Shown piece after piece: positions 8,127 through 16,328 of a DNA stretch of 37,815 nt. Positions within the stretch are counted from its first letter, which is position 1, and the number at the start of each line of letters is the position of its first letter. The translations under genes and the position numbers were made by a program. The notes beneath the pieces were generated by a model. That model did no database searches. It was not told the origin of the DNA and saw nothing but the letters and a program-made list of their open reading frames with translations. Source of the stretch: Lachnospiraceae bacterium (GTDB lineage: Bacteria; Bacillota; Clostridia; Lachnospirales; Lachnospiraceae). The stretch spans positions 1 to 37,815 of the forward strand of contig JAAWCS010000003.1 in NCBI GenBank assembly GCA_022793375.1, read 5' to 3'.

Positions 8127-10349
8127 TTACTGTGCTGCCTGGGACAGCGCGTCTGCCAGCGCTGCCATGAAAGCGTTGCTGGTCAGCGTAGCCTGGGAAA
8201 CGGCATCGATGGCCGCGCCGCCCGAAGCGATTGCCTGCTCAACGAGCTTGGGAAGGGCCTCGCCGCCGATGCTGGGCGTCTCATTGTCCTTGTAGGTGAT
8301 GTCGGCAATCGCGCCGTCTTTGATGGTTACCTCCACGGTGATGTCGCCGCCCATGCCGCCGGAGCCGGTACCGGTGTATACGCCGTCCGCATAGGAAGCA
8401 TCCTTGCCGCCGGCCAGAGCCGCAAAGGCCGAGCCGTCGTTCTGGATCGACTCCTCCTCAACCGTGCTTACGCGGGTGATCGGGCCGGAGGGGAAGGTAA
8501 AATTGGCGTCCGCCAGGCGCTTGCCCAGTACATAGGACAGGCAGTTGCAGACGCCGCCTAAGTTCTGGCCGGGCATGACGAAGTTGTAGGTGCCGGCATA
8601 GTAGTCGCCGGTCATAATACCGGTATTGAACAGACCGTCGATCGGGGTATCGTCCTCCTGACACACCTGCATGTATTCGTTGGTGCGCAGGCCGCCGGTC
8701 ACGCACAGGAAGGTCATGGCATTCTTACCGAACTGGGTACGGGTCGCATAGAAGGGCGCCTTCTTGATCGGATGCAGGGCGGAGGGGGCGACATGGTACT
8801 CTTCGTCGTAGCCCTGCTCGGCATAGCGGCTGTAATTGGCGATGGACTCGATGGCATTTTCACGGGCCTGGCCGGTGAAACCCATCTGGTCTACCAATTC
8901 TTCGATGGTGTCGGCCTTCCAGTAGGAGCCTGCCTCGACATTGGCCTCCCAGCCGGCGATCAGCTGTTCGGGCGTGGAGGGCAGGATGCCGTTTTCGTCG
9001 TTGATCGAGCAGCCGAAGGTCTCCCATTTATCCTGTATGTAGGCATAATCGGTATCCCACACGGAATAAGCGATATGATCCGGCAGCTGGAGGATGGCGA
9101 TAGCGCCGTAGGAGAAATTGGTTACCTCGTTGTGATAACGGCGGCCGTCGCTTGTCAAGTTGATCCCCCAGAAGTTGTCGATGGAATTGACCGTGGGTCC
9201 CTGCGCGCCGCAGTTGATCATCGGGGCATTGGGATAGGTTTTCTGCCAGCCGGCGCCGACCCACAGGCCCATCTTGTGGCCGTCGCCGGCATACAGGCCG
9301 TTGTAGGCAAGCTCGACGTCGTAGTTTACCTTGGTGGTATCAAGGGCGTTTTTGTAGAGATTCCAGGCCCAGGGAGAATACTTTGCCATCATGTCGGGAT
9401 CCTTGGAAAAATCGCCGGTTGCCAGGACTACGGCCTTGTTGGCGCAGTATTTGATATATTCCTGTGTTTCTAAATTCTGGGCGATGACGGCGGAAACGCG
9501 GCCCGTATTGTTGTCGTCGCGGATCAGGTAAAGGGCGCGGGTTTTGAAATCAATCTCGCCGCCGTTTTCGGTAAAAATATCCGCATAAGCCTGCGCGCAC
9601 ATCGGGGCGCCGAAGAGCATGCCGAAGGGCATTTCGTCGGTGTAGAAGCTATGGGAGCCGGCAGGGACGGTCAGGATGCCGTCGGGATCGACATAACCGG
9701 GCTCCAGGCAGCATTTCAGACCTTTGGAGGCCATTTTTTCGATCATCCAGTCCATGGCCGGTCCGGAGTTATTGATCCAGGTAGACCATTTGCGCTCGTC
9801 AATATAGCAAGAGGCGGAATGTTTTTCAACCTTGGCGGCATGACGGCCGGCCTCGGTATCCGGCGTGTAATCAATGCCGAGGTCCTTTTGTTTTTGGGTA
9901 CCAATGGCATGGTTGGAGCCGCCGCGGGAGATCGCGCGGGCGCCGGCAGAGATGACGCGGACATCGGCCCCGTCCTCCTGTGCGGATACGGCGGTGCACA
10001 GGCCGGCCATACCGGAACCGACGATAATGATATCGTGGGTAACGGTTCTGGAAATCTTGCTCTCATCGATCGGATACTCCTCGGGCATGACTTCAAATTT
10101 CCACTTCATGTCCCGGTAGCTGTCCGCCGTCAGGTATTCGGCAGCGGCGGGAGCGGGAGCCGGGGCCGGCTCAGAGGCGGCGGCCGTGGTGGGCTCGGGT
10201 GCGGCGGTCGTGGCGGCCGCCGTGGTATTTTCTGCGCTGGTTTCAGGCGCGGCCGTCGTAGCGGCGGCCGGAGCCCCACAGGCGGTCAGGCCAATGGTAG
10301 CAGCGGTCGCGACAGCGCCTTTTAGGAAGTCTCGGCGTGAAAGATTCAT
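8127..10349 (-). CDS. Exported flavinylated FAD-dependent reductase (flavocytochrome c / fumarate-urocanate reductase type)
   Basis: The 740-residue protein starts MNLSRRDFLKG, a twin-arginine motif, and continues to LTAC at residues 21-24, a lipobox, so it is probably a Tat-exported lipoprotein. An Ala/Thr/Pro linker runs to residue 70. The FAD-binding GSGMAG is at 111-116 in a succinate dehydrogenase/fumarate reductase-type flavoprotein domain. An FMN-binding domain lies at about 655-740. DAVSQAT near residue 715 matches the site where ApbE-type flavin transferases attach FMN to Thr (T721). Family members pass electrons from membrane carriers to small organic acceptors outside the cell; the acceptor here is unknown. 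The start at 10349 has GGGAGG upstream and begins the export signal; an in-frame upstream start would bury it. Confidence 0.88.
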   Translation of the reverse strand: MNLSRRDFLKGAVATAATIGLTACGAPAAATTAAPETSAENTTAAATTAAPEPTTAAASEPAPAPAPAAAEYLTADSYRDMKWKFEVMPEEYPIDESKISRTVTHDIIIVGSGMAGLCTAVSAQEDGADVRVISAGARAISRGGSNHAIGTQKQKDLGIDYTPDTEAGRHAAKVEKHSASCYIDERKWSTWINNSGPAMDWMIEKMASKGLKCCLEPGYVDPDGILTVPAGSHSFYTDEMPFGMLFGAPMCAQAYADIFTENGGEIDFKTRALYLIRDDNNTGRVSAVIAQNLETQEYIKYCANKAVVLATGDFSKDPDMMAKYSPWAWNLYKNALDTTKVNYDVELAYNGLYAGDGHKMGLWVGAGWQKTYPNAPMINCGAQGPTVNSIDNFWGINLTSDGRRYHNEVTNFSYGAIAILQLPDHIAYSVWDTDYAYIQDKWETFGCSINDENGILPSTPEQLIAGWEANVEAGSYWKADTIEELVDQMGFTGQARENAIESIANYSRYAEQGYDEEYHVAPSALHPIKKAPFYATRTQFGKNAMTFLCVTGGLRTNEYMQVCQEDDTPIDGLFNTGIMTGDYYAGTYNFVMPGQNLGGVCNCLSYVLGKRLADANFTFPSGPITRVSTVEEESIQNDGSAFAALAGGKDASYADGVYTGTGSGGMGGDITVEVTIKDGAIADITYKDNETPSIGGEALPKLVEQAIASGGAAIDAVSQATLTSNAFMAALADALSQAAQ

Positions 10350-10375
10350 TTTTGTTTCCTCCCTTAGTTTGGTGG

Positions 10376-10393
10376 TAAGGCTTTTCAGCCTTA
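10376..10393. promoter_or_regulatory. 18-bp perfect palindrome in the 5' region of the FAD reductase
   Basis: TAAGGCT, a TTTC loop and AGCCTTA form a perfect hairpin; read on the minus strand it has a GAAA tetraloop. It lies 27 bp upstream of the reductase start and just downstream of an AT-rich promoter-like stretch (TATAAA on the minus strand at 10399-10404). It could be an operator at the transcription start or an mRNA-stabilising hairpin. Confidence 0.5.
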
Positions 10394-10440
10394 CTATTTT
10401 TATAGCATAAAAGAATTTGTTAGAAAAGCAACAAAAAGGA

Positions 10441-10467
10441 AGGACGGCCGCAACCATTTGTTGCGGC
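10441..10467 (-). terminator. Intrinsic terminator of the LysR gene
   Basis: GCCGCAAC (10447-10454) and GTTGCGGC (10460-10467) form an 8-bp stem with a 5-nt loop right after the lysR stop. On the minus strand it is followed by a pyrimidine-rich tract with a T5 run. It should separate lysR from the reductase transcript. Confidence 0.65.
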
Positions 10468-10471
10468 TGAG

Positions 10472-11341
10472 TCAGGAAAGTTCCGGGTCACGGAGGGCTT
10501 CGCGCAGCTGCAGGCAGGCTTTTTGCAGGCGGGGACTGCGCTGCGTGTGGGCGGCGATGGCACAGGTGAAATAATCCATGTTGTCGGGTCCGTCGTAAGG
10601 CACGAGGACGATATCTTTCGCAAATCCGGGCATCGACAGGGGCGGAACCGGAAAGAGTCCCCGTCCCTGACAGACAAGCTCATAGACCAGCAGAATATCG
10701 TCAAGCGCATAAGAAGGGGGCGGCGTCCTCTCATCGAGCCAGAAGCATTTTTTGTAGCCGTTCATATAAAAGATCATCGATTCGCCGATGAAATCTTCGG
10801 GCTTTAAGCAGGCCTTGGCGGCCAGCGGATGGTCTTTTCGCATGGCGATATGGATCGGCGAAACGGCGACGGTCTGCCCGCTGTCAATGCCGGCCGAAAA
10901 GGTCAGGTGTGAGATGGCCATGTCGACGGCGCCGCTCTCAAACAAGGTGTGGCAGACGGCGTCGGTGCGGCCAATCAGCTGGAGATCAAAGGTTTTTTCA
11001 TGCAGGCGCGAAAAGGCCCGCAGGCGTTCGTAAAAATGCTGGTGGACGGTCAGCGGAATCGCGATCCGCAGTTTTTCACGGTTGGCGACATGAGACATCC
11101 GGGCGGTCAGAGTGTCGAAGTCCTGCACGAGAGCCAGCGCCTGATCGTAATACGAAAGGCCCTGTTCGCTGAGGGTTACGCCGCCGTGGGTACGGTAAAA
11201 AAGCGGGTAGCCCAGCTCCTGCTCCAGCTGGACGATCGCCTTGCTGACAGCCTGCCGGCTTACAAAAAGCGTATCCGCGGCATCCTGAATGTTGCCGCAG
11301 CGGGCCGCTTCGACAAAGTAGCGGAATTGTTTGATATCCAT
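10472..11341 (-). CDS. LysR-family transcriptional regulator
   Basis: The 289-residue protein has the normal length of the family. The N-terminal winged helix-turn-helix runs MDIKQFRYFVEAARCGNIQ to QLEQELGYPLFYR (residues 1-55). The remainder is the periplasmic-binding-like effector domain, with IAIPLTVHQHFYERL starting near residue 93. It is co-oriented with, and directly upstream of, the FAD reductase and divergent from the alanine-type symporter, so either neighbour could be its target. A perfect palindrome lies about 50 bp upstream of its start, consistent with autoregulation. The effector is unknown. Confidence 0.9.
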   Translation of the reverse strand: MDIKQFRYFVEAARCGNIQDAADTLFVSRQAVSKAIVQLEQELGYPLFYRTHGGVTLSEQGLSYYDQALALVQDFDTLTARMSHVANREKLRIAIPLTVHQHFYERLRAFSRLHEKTFDLQLIGRTDAVCHTLFESGAVDMAISHLTFSAGIDSGQTVAVSPIHIAMRKDHPLAAKACLKPEDFIGESMIFYMNGYKKCFWLDERTPPPSYALDDILLVYELVCQGRGLFPVPPLSMPGFAKDIVLVPYDGPDNMDYFTCAIAAHTQRSPRLQKACLQLREALRDPELS

Positions 11342-11391
11342 AGCGGTTCTCCTGTTTTGAGGGTCTGCGTGCCTGGGTGGGTTTAAAGGGA

Positions 11392-11409
11392 ATGTTATAA
11401 CTATAACAT
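11392..11409. promoter_or_regulatory. Perfect palindrome, candidate LysR operator
   Basis: ATGTTATA-AC-TATAACAT has perfect 8-bp arms and contains a T-N11-A arrangement, as expected for LysR-type binding sites. It lies in the divergent lysR/symporter intergenic region, 51 bp from the lysR start. Confidence 0.6.
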
Positions 11410-11523
11410 GAAAAAGCCGTTTTGGTAAGGTCCGGACAGAAAAAAGCGTGCGGACAAAATTCAGTTCTGCGAAGAGGCCTTTTTACGTAGAATGAAGAAA
11501 GAGACAAACAGCGGAGAATACGG

Positions 11524-12960
11524 ATGGCGGTTTGGCGGGATGGTTTGGCGGCAGTTCTTGACTGGTTCAATCAAATATTGTGGGAGTGGCCCTGCATGCT
11601 GGTTTTATTTCTGGCGGCAGGGCTTTATTTTTCGTGGAGGACGGGCTGGTTTCAGTTCAGGCGGTTTTCCTGGTGGCTCAAATGCACCTGGGGAGCGCTG
11701 TTTCAAAAGGCGGAGAGCAAAAATGCCGCGGGCATCGGAGATTTTGCCGGGGAAAGGGCGGCCCAAGCGGACGCGCAGCCGGCCGCAGCCGGCATCTCCG
11801 AGCGGCAGTCGATCTGCACGGCCCTGGCGGCAACGGTCGGCACCGGCAATATCGTCGGTGTGGCGACCGCGATCGTTGCCGGCGGGCCGGGGGCCGTATT
11901 CTGGATGTGGGTCAGCGCTTTTTTGGGGATGATGACCGGATTTGCGGAAAAGGTGCTGGGAATTTTATATCGCCATACGGACGGCGAGGGGCGCTATCAG
12001 GGCGGGCCGATGACCTATATGGAGGAGGGGCTGCACGCTAAATGGCTGGCGCTTTTGTTTGCGGTCCTCTGCATGGCGGCTTCCTTTGGCATCGGCAATG
12101 TGGCGCAGATCCATTCGATGTCGGGGAGCCTGAAGGAGGCGTTCGGGATCCCGGCCTGGGCCACAGGCGTGGCGGCGGCCCTGGTTGTGGCCGTGGTTTT
12201 GCTGGGCGGAATCCGCCGCATCGGCGCGTTTACGGAAAAATTGGTTCCGTTTATGGTTCTTTTGTATATGGGCAGCGCGTTGGTGGTATTGGCGTGCCGG
12301 GCCGGACAGATCCCGGCGGCCCTGGCGCTGATTGTGCGGGAAGCCTTTCGCCTGCGGCCGGCGCTTGGCGGCGCGGCCGGCTACGGGATTGCGGCCGCTA
12401 TGCGGGTGGGCGTGGCCCGCGGCGTGTTTACCAACGAGGCCGGGCTGGGGGCTTCGGTGTTTGCTCACAGCGCAGCCAACACGAAGGAACCGGTACAGCA
12501 GGGAATGTGGGGGATCTTTGAAGTGTTCGCCGATACGATCGTGGTCTGTACGGTGACCGCGCTGGTGATTTTGACGACCGGGCTGGCGCAGCCGGAAACG
12601 CTTGCGGGGCTGGACGGGGCGGCGCTTACGATGCGCTGCTTTACCGAGGTATTTCCCTGGGGCGACCAGCTGATTGCCGTGAGCCTGGCGCTCTTTGCCT
12701 TTGGCAGCCTGATCGGCTGGTCTTATTACGGAGAGCGGGCGACCGAGTACCTGTTTGGAGAAGGAGCGGTGCTTCTATATAAAATGGCGTATGTATTTGT
12801 AGTCAGCTTAGGCTCGGTGGCTTCGCTTTCGGTCGTCTGGAAGATGGCCGATGTCTGCAACGGATTGATGGCGATTCCGAATCTGGCGGCGCTGTTTTTA
12901 CTGCGGCGGCAGGTGACGGCGGCGCTAAAGGATTATGAAGGGCGGTTTTGGAAAAATTGA
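11524..12960 (+). CDS. Sodium:alanine symporter, AGCS family
   Basis: This membrane protein of 478 residues has about ten hydrophobic segments. Family signatures visible are ATVGTGNIVGVATAIVAGGP (near residues 103-122), YRHTDGEGRYQGGPMTYMEE, and FTNEAGLGASVFAHSAANT near residue 305. AGCS proteins take up alanine or glycine with Na+ at the cytoplasmic membrane. The ATG is preceded by GGAG at 11513-11516 and a possible -10 box TAGAAT at 11488-11493. It is divergent from lysR. No terminator was recognised between it and the sporulation promoter. The exact substrate is inferred from the family. Confidence 0.9.
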   Translation: MAVWRDGLAAVLDWFNQILWEWPCMLVLFLAAGLYFSWRTGWFQFRRFSWWLKCTWGALFQKAESKNAAGIGDFAGERAAQADAQPAAAGISERQSICTALAATVGTGNIVGVATAIVAGGPGAVFWMWVSAFLGMMTGFAEKVLGILYRHTDGEGRYQGGPMTYMEEGLHAKWLALLFAVLCMAASFGIGNVAQIHSMSGSLKEAFGIPAWATGVAAALVVAVVLLGGIRRIGAFTEKLVPFMVLLYMGSALVVLACRAGQIPAALALIVREAFRLRPALGGAAGYGIAAAMRVGVARGVFTNEAGLGASVFAHSAANTKEPVQQGMWGIFEVFADTIVVCTVTALVILTTGLAQPETLAGLDGAALTMRCFTEVFPWGDQLIAVSLALFAFGSLIGWSYYGERATEYLFGEGAVLLYKMAYVFVVSLGSVASLSVVWKMADVCNGLMAIPNLAALFLLRRQVTAALKDYEGRFWKN

Positions 12961-12998
12961 AATGAGAAATTGAAGTGAAATTACAAATCATTTTCCCG

Positions 12999-13026
12999 TC
13001 ATATTTTTGCCCCCTGTCCATATATT
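12999..13026 (+). promoter_or_regulatory. Sigma-E-type promoter of the spoIIIA operon
   Basis: TCATATT at 12999-13005 and CATATATT at 13019-13026 are separated by 13 bp. They match the Bacillus sigma-E consensus (-35 KMATATT, -10 CATACAMT). The site lies 23 bp upstream of the spoIIIAA start, as expected for mother-cell expression. Confidence 0.78.
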
Positions 13027-13048
13027 GTTTTAAGGGAGGTGGACAGGT

Positions 13049-14008
13049 TTGAGCAAGGAAGAAGAAATTACGCGCATCCTGGCGGTCAGCCTGCGCCAGC
13101 TGCTTGTGCGGCTGTCGCCGGATTACGGACGTCTGGAGGAAATCCGTCTGCGCGTCAACGGGCCGCTGCAGGTGGCCTGCGGGGCGGGGAGGCAGTTTGT
13201 CTCGGATCAGGGAAGGTTCTGCGGCCGGGAAGAGGCCCATATTGTGACGCCGGGGGAACTGCGGGAGACGATGGAATATTTGAGCAGCTATTCCCGTTAT
13301 GCGTTTGAGGAAAAAATCCGCCAGGGCTTTTTGACGGTCCAGGGAGGCCACCGGGTCGGACTCTGCGGCGGGGTGGTGCTGGACGGGGGGCGGGTAAAAA
13401 CGATTTCGCCGATCGCTTTTTTAAATATCCGCATAGCCAGGCAGGCGATCGGCTGCGGCCGGGAGACGGTTCTTAGGCTGTGGGAAAAGGGAGAACTTTT
13501 GGACACGCTGATCGTATCGCCGCCGGGACTGGGAAAAACCACGCTTCTGCGGGATCTGGTGCGCCTGCTCTCCGACGGAGAGGGGGCTGCAGCCTGTACG
13601 GTGGGGGTGGTGGACGAGCGCTCGGAACTGGCCGCTTGTTACCGGGGAGTACCGCAGAATGATCTGGGGGGCTGTACCGATGTGCTGGACGGCTGCCCCA
13701 AAGCGGAGGGGATGCTGATGCTGGTGCGTTCGATGTCGCCGCAGGTCATTGCCGTGGATGAGATTGGAGGAGAAGAGGACTGCCGGGCAGTGGAATATGT
13801 GATGAACTGCGGCTGCCGGATCTTTGCCACCGCGCACGGCGCCGGCTTAAAAGAGCTTTCCCGCCGGCCGGTCTTTGGCCGATGGCTGGCGGAAAAACGT
13901 TTTGGCCGTTATGTGCTGATCGAAAGAGAAAAGGACGCGGTATTCTACCGGGTGTGCCAGGCGGATGGACAGACCCTGTGGCGAGGGCGCCGGCCGGAGG
14001 GGGAATGA
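13049..14008 (+). CDS. spoIIIAA: Stage III sporulation protein AA, ATPase
   Basis: This ATPase is related to the motors of type II/IV secretion. In the mother cell it is thought to power the SpoIIIA-SpoIIQ channel linking mother cell and forespore. It has 319 residues. Walker A is SPPGLGKTTLLRDL near residues 154-167, and the Walker B-like strand PQVIAVDEIGGEEDC comes near residue 230. The chosen start is TTG at 13049, with a near-perfect AAGGGAGGTGG a few bases upstream. It is the first gene of the operon and overlaps spoIIIAB by four bases (ATGA). Confidence 0.95.
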   Translation: MSKEEEITRILAVSLRQLLVRLSPDYGRLEEIRLRVNGPLQVACGAGRQFVSDQGRFCGREEAHIVTPGELRETMEYLSSYSRYAFEEKIRQGFLTVQGGHRVGLCGGVVLDGGRVKTISPIAFLNIRIARQAIGCGRETVLRLWEKGELLDTLIVSPPGLGKTTLLRDLVRLLSDGEGAAACTVGVVDERSELAACYRGVPQNDLGGCTDVLDGCPKAEGMLMLVRSMSPQVIAVDEIGGEEDCRAVEYVMNCGCRIFATAHGAGLKELSRRPVFGRWLAEKRFGRYVLIEREKDAVFYRVCQADGQTLWRGRRPEGE

Positions 14009-14517
14009 AAGCGGCCGGAATCCTGCTGATTGTGGCTTCCTGCAGCGGCCTGGGATTCCATATGGCGTTTCTGTACGGCCGCCGGATTCGGGAATGCGCG
14101 CAGATCGAGAGAAGCGTAAGCGGGCTTGCGGGGGAAATCCGTTTTAGACAGACGCCCCTGACAGAAGCGCTTGATGCGGCGGGGAGGAAAGAAACAGGGG
14201 GCTTTTCGGCCTTTTTGCGGCGGTTAAGCGAGCGGCTTAGGGGCTTTGAGAGCGGCCGTTTTGAGGAAATCTGGCAGGAGGAACTTGCGTGTTATCTGCA
14301 GACAAGTCTGTTGGGCGAAGAGGCAGAACTTTTGCTTTTTTTGGGACAACAGCTGGGATACCTGGATTTGGAAGAACAGCAGAAATCCCTGGCTCTTTTT
14401 CTGGAGCAGTGGCGGCGGCAGATGGCCGGGCTTAAACAGGAGGAGGAGAAAAAGGGACGGTTGTACCGCTATCTGGGCGTGTTCGCCGGTTTTTTTCTGG
14501 CAATCCTGCTGCTGTGA
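14005..14517 (+). CDS. spoIIIAB: Stage III sporulation protein AB
   Basis: This 170-residue protein of the SpoIIIA complex has a hydrophobic N-terminal segment (AAGILLIVASCSGLGFHMAF), a helical soluble middle and a C-terminal membrane segment (YLGVFAGFFLAILLL). The family resembles the GspF/TadC platform proteins. The start at 14005 forms an ATGA overlap with spoIIIAA and is preceded by GGAGGGGG. A longer in-frame extension exists but lies inside spoIIIAA and lacks the membrane start. Confidence 0.92.
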   Translation: MKAAGILLIVASCSGLGFHMAFLYGRRIRECAQIERSVSGLAGEIRFRQTPLTEALDAAGRKETGGFSAFLRRLSERLRGFESGRFEEIWQEELACYLQTSLLGEEAELLLFLGQQLGYLDLEEQQKSLALFLEQWRRQMAGLKQEEEKKGRLYRYLGVFAGFFLAILLL

Positions 14518-14543
14518 AAGGATTTTCCGTTTGGGAGGAAGAA

Positions 14544-14738
14544 ATGACAATCAATCTGATATTCCGGATCGGCGCCGTGGGCATCCTGGTCTCGGTGCTG
14601 TGCCAGGTTTTAAAGCACAGCGGACGGGAGGAACAGGCGTTTCTGACGAGTCTGGCCGGGCTGGTTTTGGTGCTGTACTGGGTGGTTCCCTACATATATG
14701 AACTGTTTGAAACAATACGGGATTTGTTTGCTTTGTAG
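14544..14738 (+). CDS. spoIIIAC: Stage III sporulation protein AC
   Basis: This small 64-residue integral membrane protein has two hydrophobic helices (INLIFRIGAVGILVSVLCQV and FLTSLAGLVLVLYWVVPYIY), the standard length and layout for SpoIIIAC. The start at 14544 has GGGAGGAAGAA directly upstream; a start at 14514 would add ten residues without a ribosome site. Fourth position in the operon order supports the call. Confidence 0.93.
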   Translation: MTINLIFRIGAVGILVSVLCQVLKHSGREEQAFLTSLAGLVLVLYWVVPYIYELFETIRDLFAL

Positions 14739-14750
14739 GAGGTGGCGGGC

Positions 14751-15146
14751 ATGGACGTGATTTCCGTAGGCGTGATCGGCCTGGCGGCAGCGCTTTTAGC
14801 CGTGCAGCTGAAATCGGTGCGGACCGAATACGCGGCGTATGTGGTGTTTGGGGCAGGCGTCGTGATCGCTTTTTATACGGTGGGCCGGCTGGAGGCGGTG
14901 GTGGAGCTGTTCGGGCGATTTCTGGACGAACTTCCGGTGGATGCCGTGTATATGGCGTCTTTGCTGAAAATGATCGGCATCGCATACACGGTGCAGTTCT
15001 GCGCCGGCCTGTGCAAAGACGCGGGGTACGGGGCCATGGCCGGACAGATCGAGACGTTCGGCAAGCTGACCGTCCTTTCGCTGAGCCTGCCGCTGGTGCT
15101 GGCCCTGCTGGATACCGTGCGCACCTTCCTGTATGAGGGGCTGTGA
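14751..15146 (+). CDS. spoIIIAD: Stage III sporulation protein AD
   Basis: The 131-residue membrane protein belongs to the SpoIIIAC/AD family. It has several hydrophobic segments (VISVGVIGLAAALLAVQL, YVVFGAGVVIAFYTV, LTVLSLSLPLVLALL) and the conserved YMASLLKMIGIAY. The ATG at 14751 has AGGAGGT seven bases upstream; the in-frame GTG at 14742 lies within that ribosome site and is unlikely. The stop overlaps the start of spoIIIAE. Confidence 0.92.
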   Translation: MDVISVGVIGLAAALLAVQLKSVRTEYAAYVVFGAGVVIAFYTVGRLEAVVELFGRFLDELPVDAVYMASLLKMIGIAYTVQFCAGLCKDAGYGAMAGQIETFGKLTVLSLSLPLVLALLDTVRTFLYEGL

Positions 15147-16288
15147 AGCGGCGGACGGCGGGGGCGCTTTTCTTTCTGGTACTTCTCCTGGCAATGCCGG
15201 GCCGGGGATGGGCCTCGGAGCCGGACGAGGGGGACGACTGGAAAAGGGAGCTGTCCTCCTATGATTTTAGCGGCATGGAAGCAATTCTTTCCGAGACCTT
15301 GGGCGGGGAGAAAATATCGTTTGGGCAGGTAGTCGGACAGCTGGCGGAGGGAAACTTTGACGAGTTTATACGGCTGTTTTTGCTCTACGCGGACGAGGCC
15401 TTGTTCGGCGCGGTCCGTACAGGAGCCGGCCTGGCCTGGCAGGTGCTGCTGCTGGCCTTTGCAGGAGCGCTTTTTGCGAACCTAGGGCAGGCGTTTCCGG
15501 AAAGCCAGGTTTCGCAGGCTGGTTTTTATGCCATGTATGTGGTACTGGCGGCGCTGCTTCTGACTGCCTTTACAACGGCGGCCGAGGTGGCCCTGGAGGC
15601 ATTTCAGAGGATCGGGCGGCTTATGACCGCGTTTTTGCCGGTCTTTTTCCTGGCAGTGGCCGTACAGGGACAGCTGACAGCGGCGGCGATGTACGAGACA
15701 ACGCTGCTGGTGATTCGGGGCGCGCAGTGGCTCTATGAGCGCGCGGTGATCCCGGGGATCCGCTTTTGCGTGCTTTTGCGGCTGGTGCAGGGCGTTTCAC
15801 AGGAGGATTTTATCAGCCGCCTGACAAAGCTGTTGGAAAAGACGGTAAAATGGTGCGTAAAAACGGCGTTTGCCCTGGTGGTGGGATTTCAGGCCGTGCA
15901 GGCGCTGCTGCTTCCTTATATGGACGCGGTAAAGGGCGGCGCGCTGATGAAGCTGGCGCGGGCGATCCCCGGGATCGGAAACAGCGTGGAAGCAGCGGCG
16001 CAGATGGCTTTGGGCACGGCCGCTCTGATCCGCAACGGGATCGGCCTGGCCGGCCTGCTGGCGCTGTCGCTTGTCTCGCTGGGGCCGCTTATCAAGCTGG
16101 GGTTTATCGCGGTGCTGTACCAGGGGCTGGCGGCCGTCTTGCAGCCGGTCTCCGACAAGCGGTTCTTAGCGGCAGTGGGTGCGGTGGGAGAAGGAGCGGC
16201 GCTGCTTTTTAAAACAATGACAAACGGGATTTTGCTGTTTGCAATTGCGGTCGGGATCGCCTGCGCCTGTTTTGGCCGCGTCGGATAA
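15143..16288 (+). CDS. spoIIIAE: Stage III sporulation protein AE
   Basis: This 381-residue polytopic membrane component of the SpoIIIA channel has an N-terminal signal-like segment (TAGALFFLVLLLAMPGRGWA), a short extracytoplasmic region and then six to eight hydrophobic helices. The conserved FLPVFFLAVAVQGQLTAAAM region is near residues 160-180. The start is GTG at 15143, four bases before the spoIIIAD stop ends, with AGGGG close upstream. The last seven codons form the left arm of a perfect inverted repeat reaching into the spoIIIAF leader. Confidence 0.93.
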   Translation: MKRRTAGALFFLVLLLAMPGRGWASEPDEGDDWKRELSSYDFSGMEAILSETLGGEKISFGQVVGQLAEGNFDEFIRLFLLYADEALFGAVRTGAGLAWQVLLLAFAGALFANLGQAFPESQVSQAGFYAMYVVLAALLLTAFTTAAEVALEAFQRIGRLMTAFLPVFFLAVAVQGQLTAAAMYETTLLVIRGAQWLYERAVIPGIRFCVLLRLVQGVSQEDFISRLTKLLEKTVKWCVKTAFALVVGFQAVQALLLPYMDAVKGGALMKLARAIPGIGNSVEAAAQMALGTAALIRNGIGLAGLLALSLVSLGPLIKLGFIAVLYQGLAAVLQPVSDKRFLAAVGAVGEGAALLFKTMTNGILLFAIAVGIACACFGRVG

Positions 16289-16310
16289 TGCGGCCAAAAC
16301 AGGCGCAGGC
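16259..16310. repeat. Perfect 21-bp inverted repeat at the spoIIIAE-spoIIIAF junction
   Basis: The arms at 16259-16279 and 16290-16310 are fully complementary with a 10-nt loop that contains the spoIIIAE stop codon. The right arm ends only 18 bp before the spoIIIAF start. No T-run follows, so it is not a standard intrinsic terminator. An mRNA hairpin that sets processing or the ratio of AE to AF is possible. Confidence 0.85.
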
Positions 16311-16328
16311 CAGGAAAGGGGGAAAAGA

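Noticed and set aside
9651-10325. 224-codon plus-strand frame opposite the FAD reductase
   Set aside because: Antisense shadow of a well-supported gene with no ribosome site or family features.
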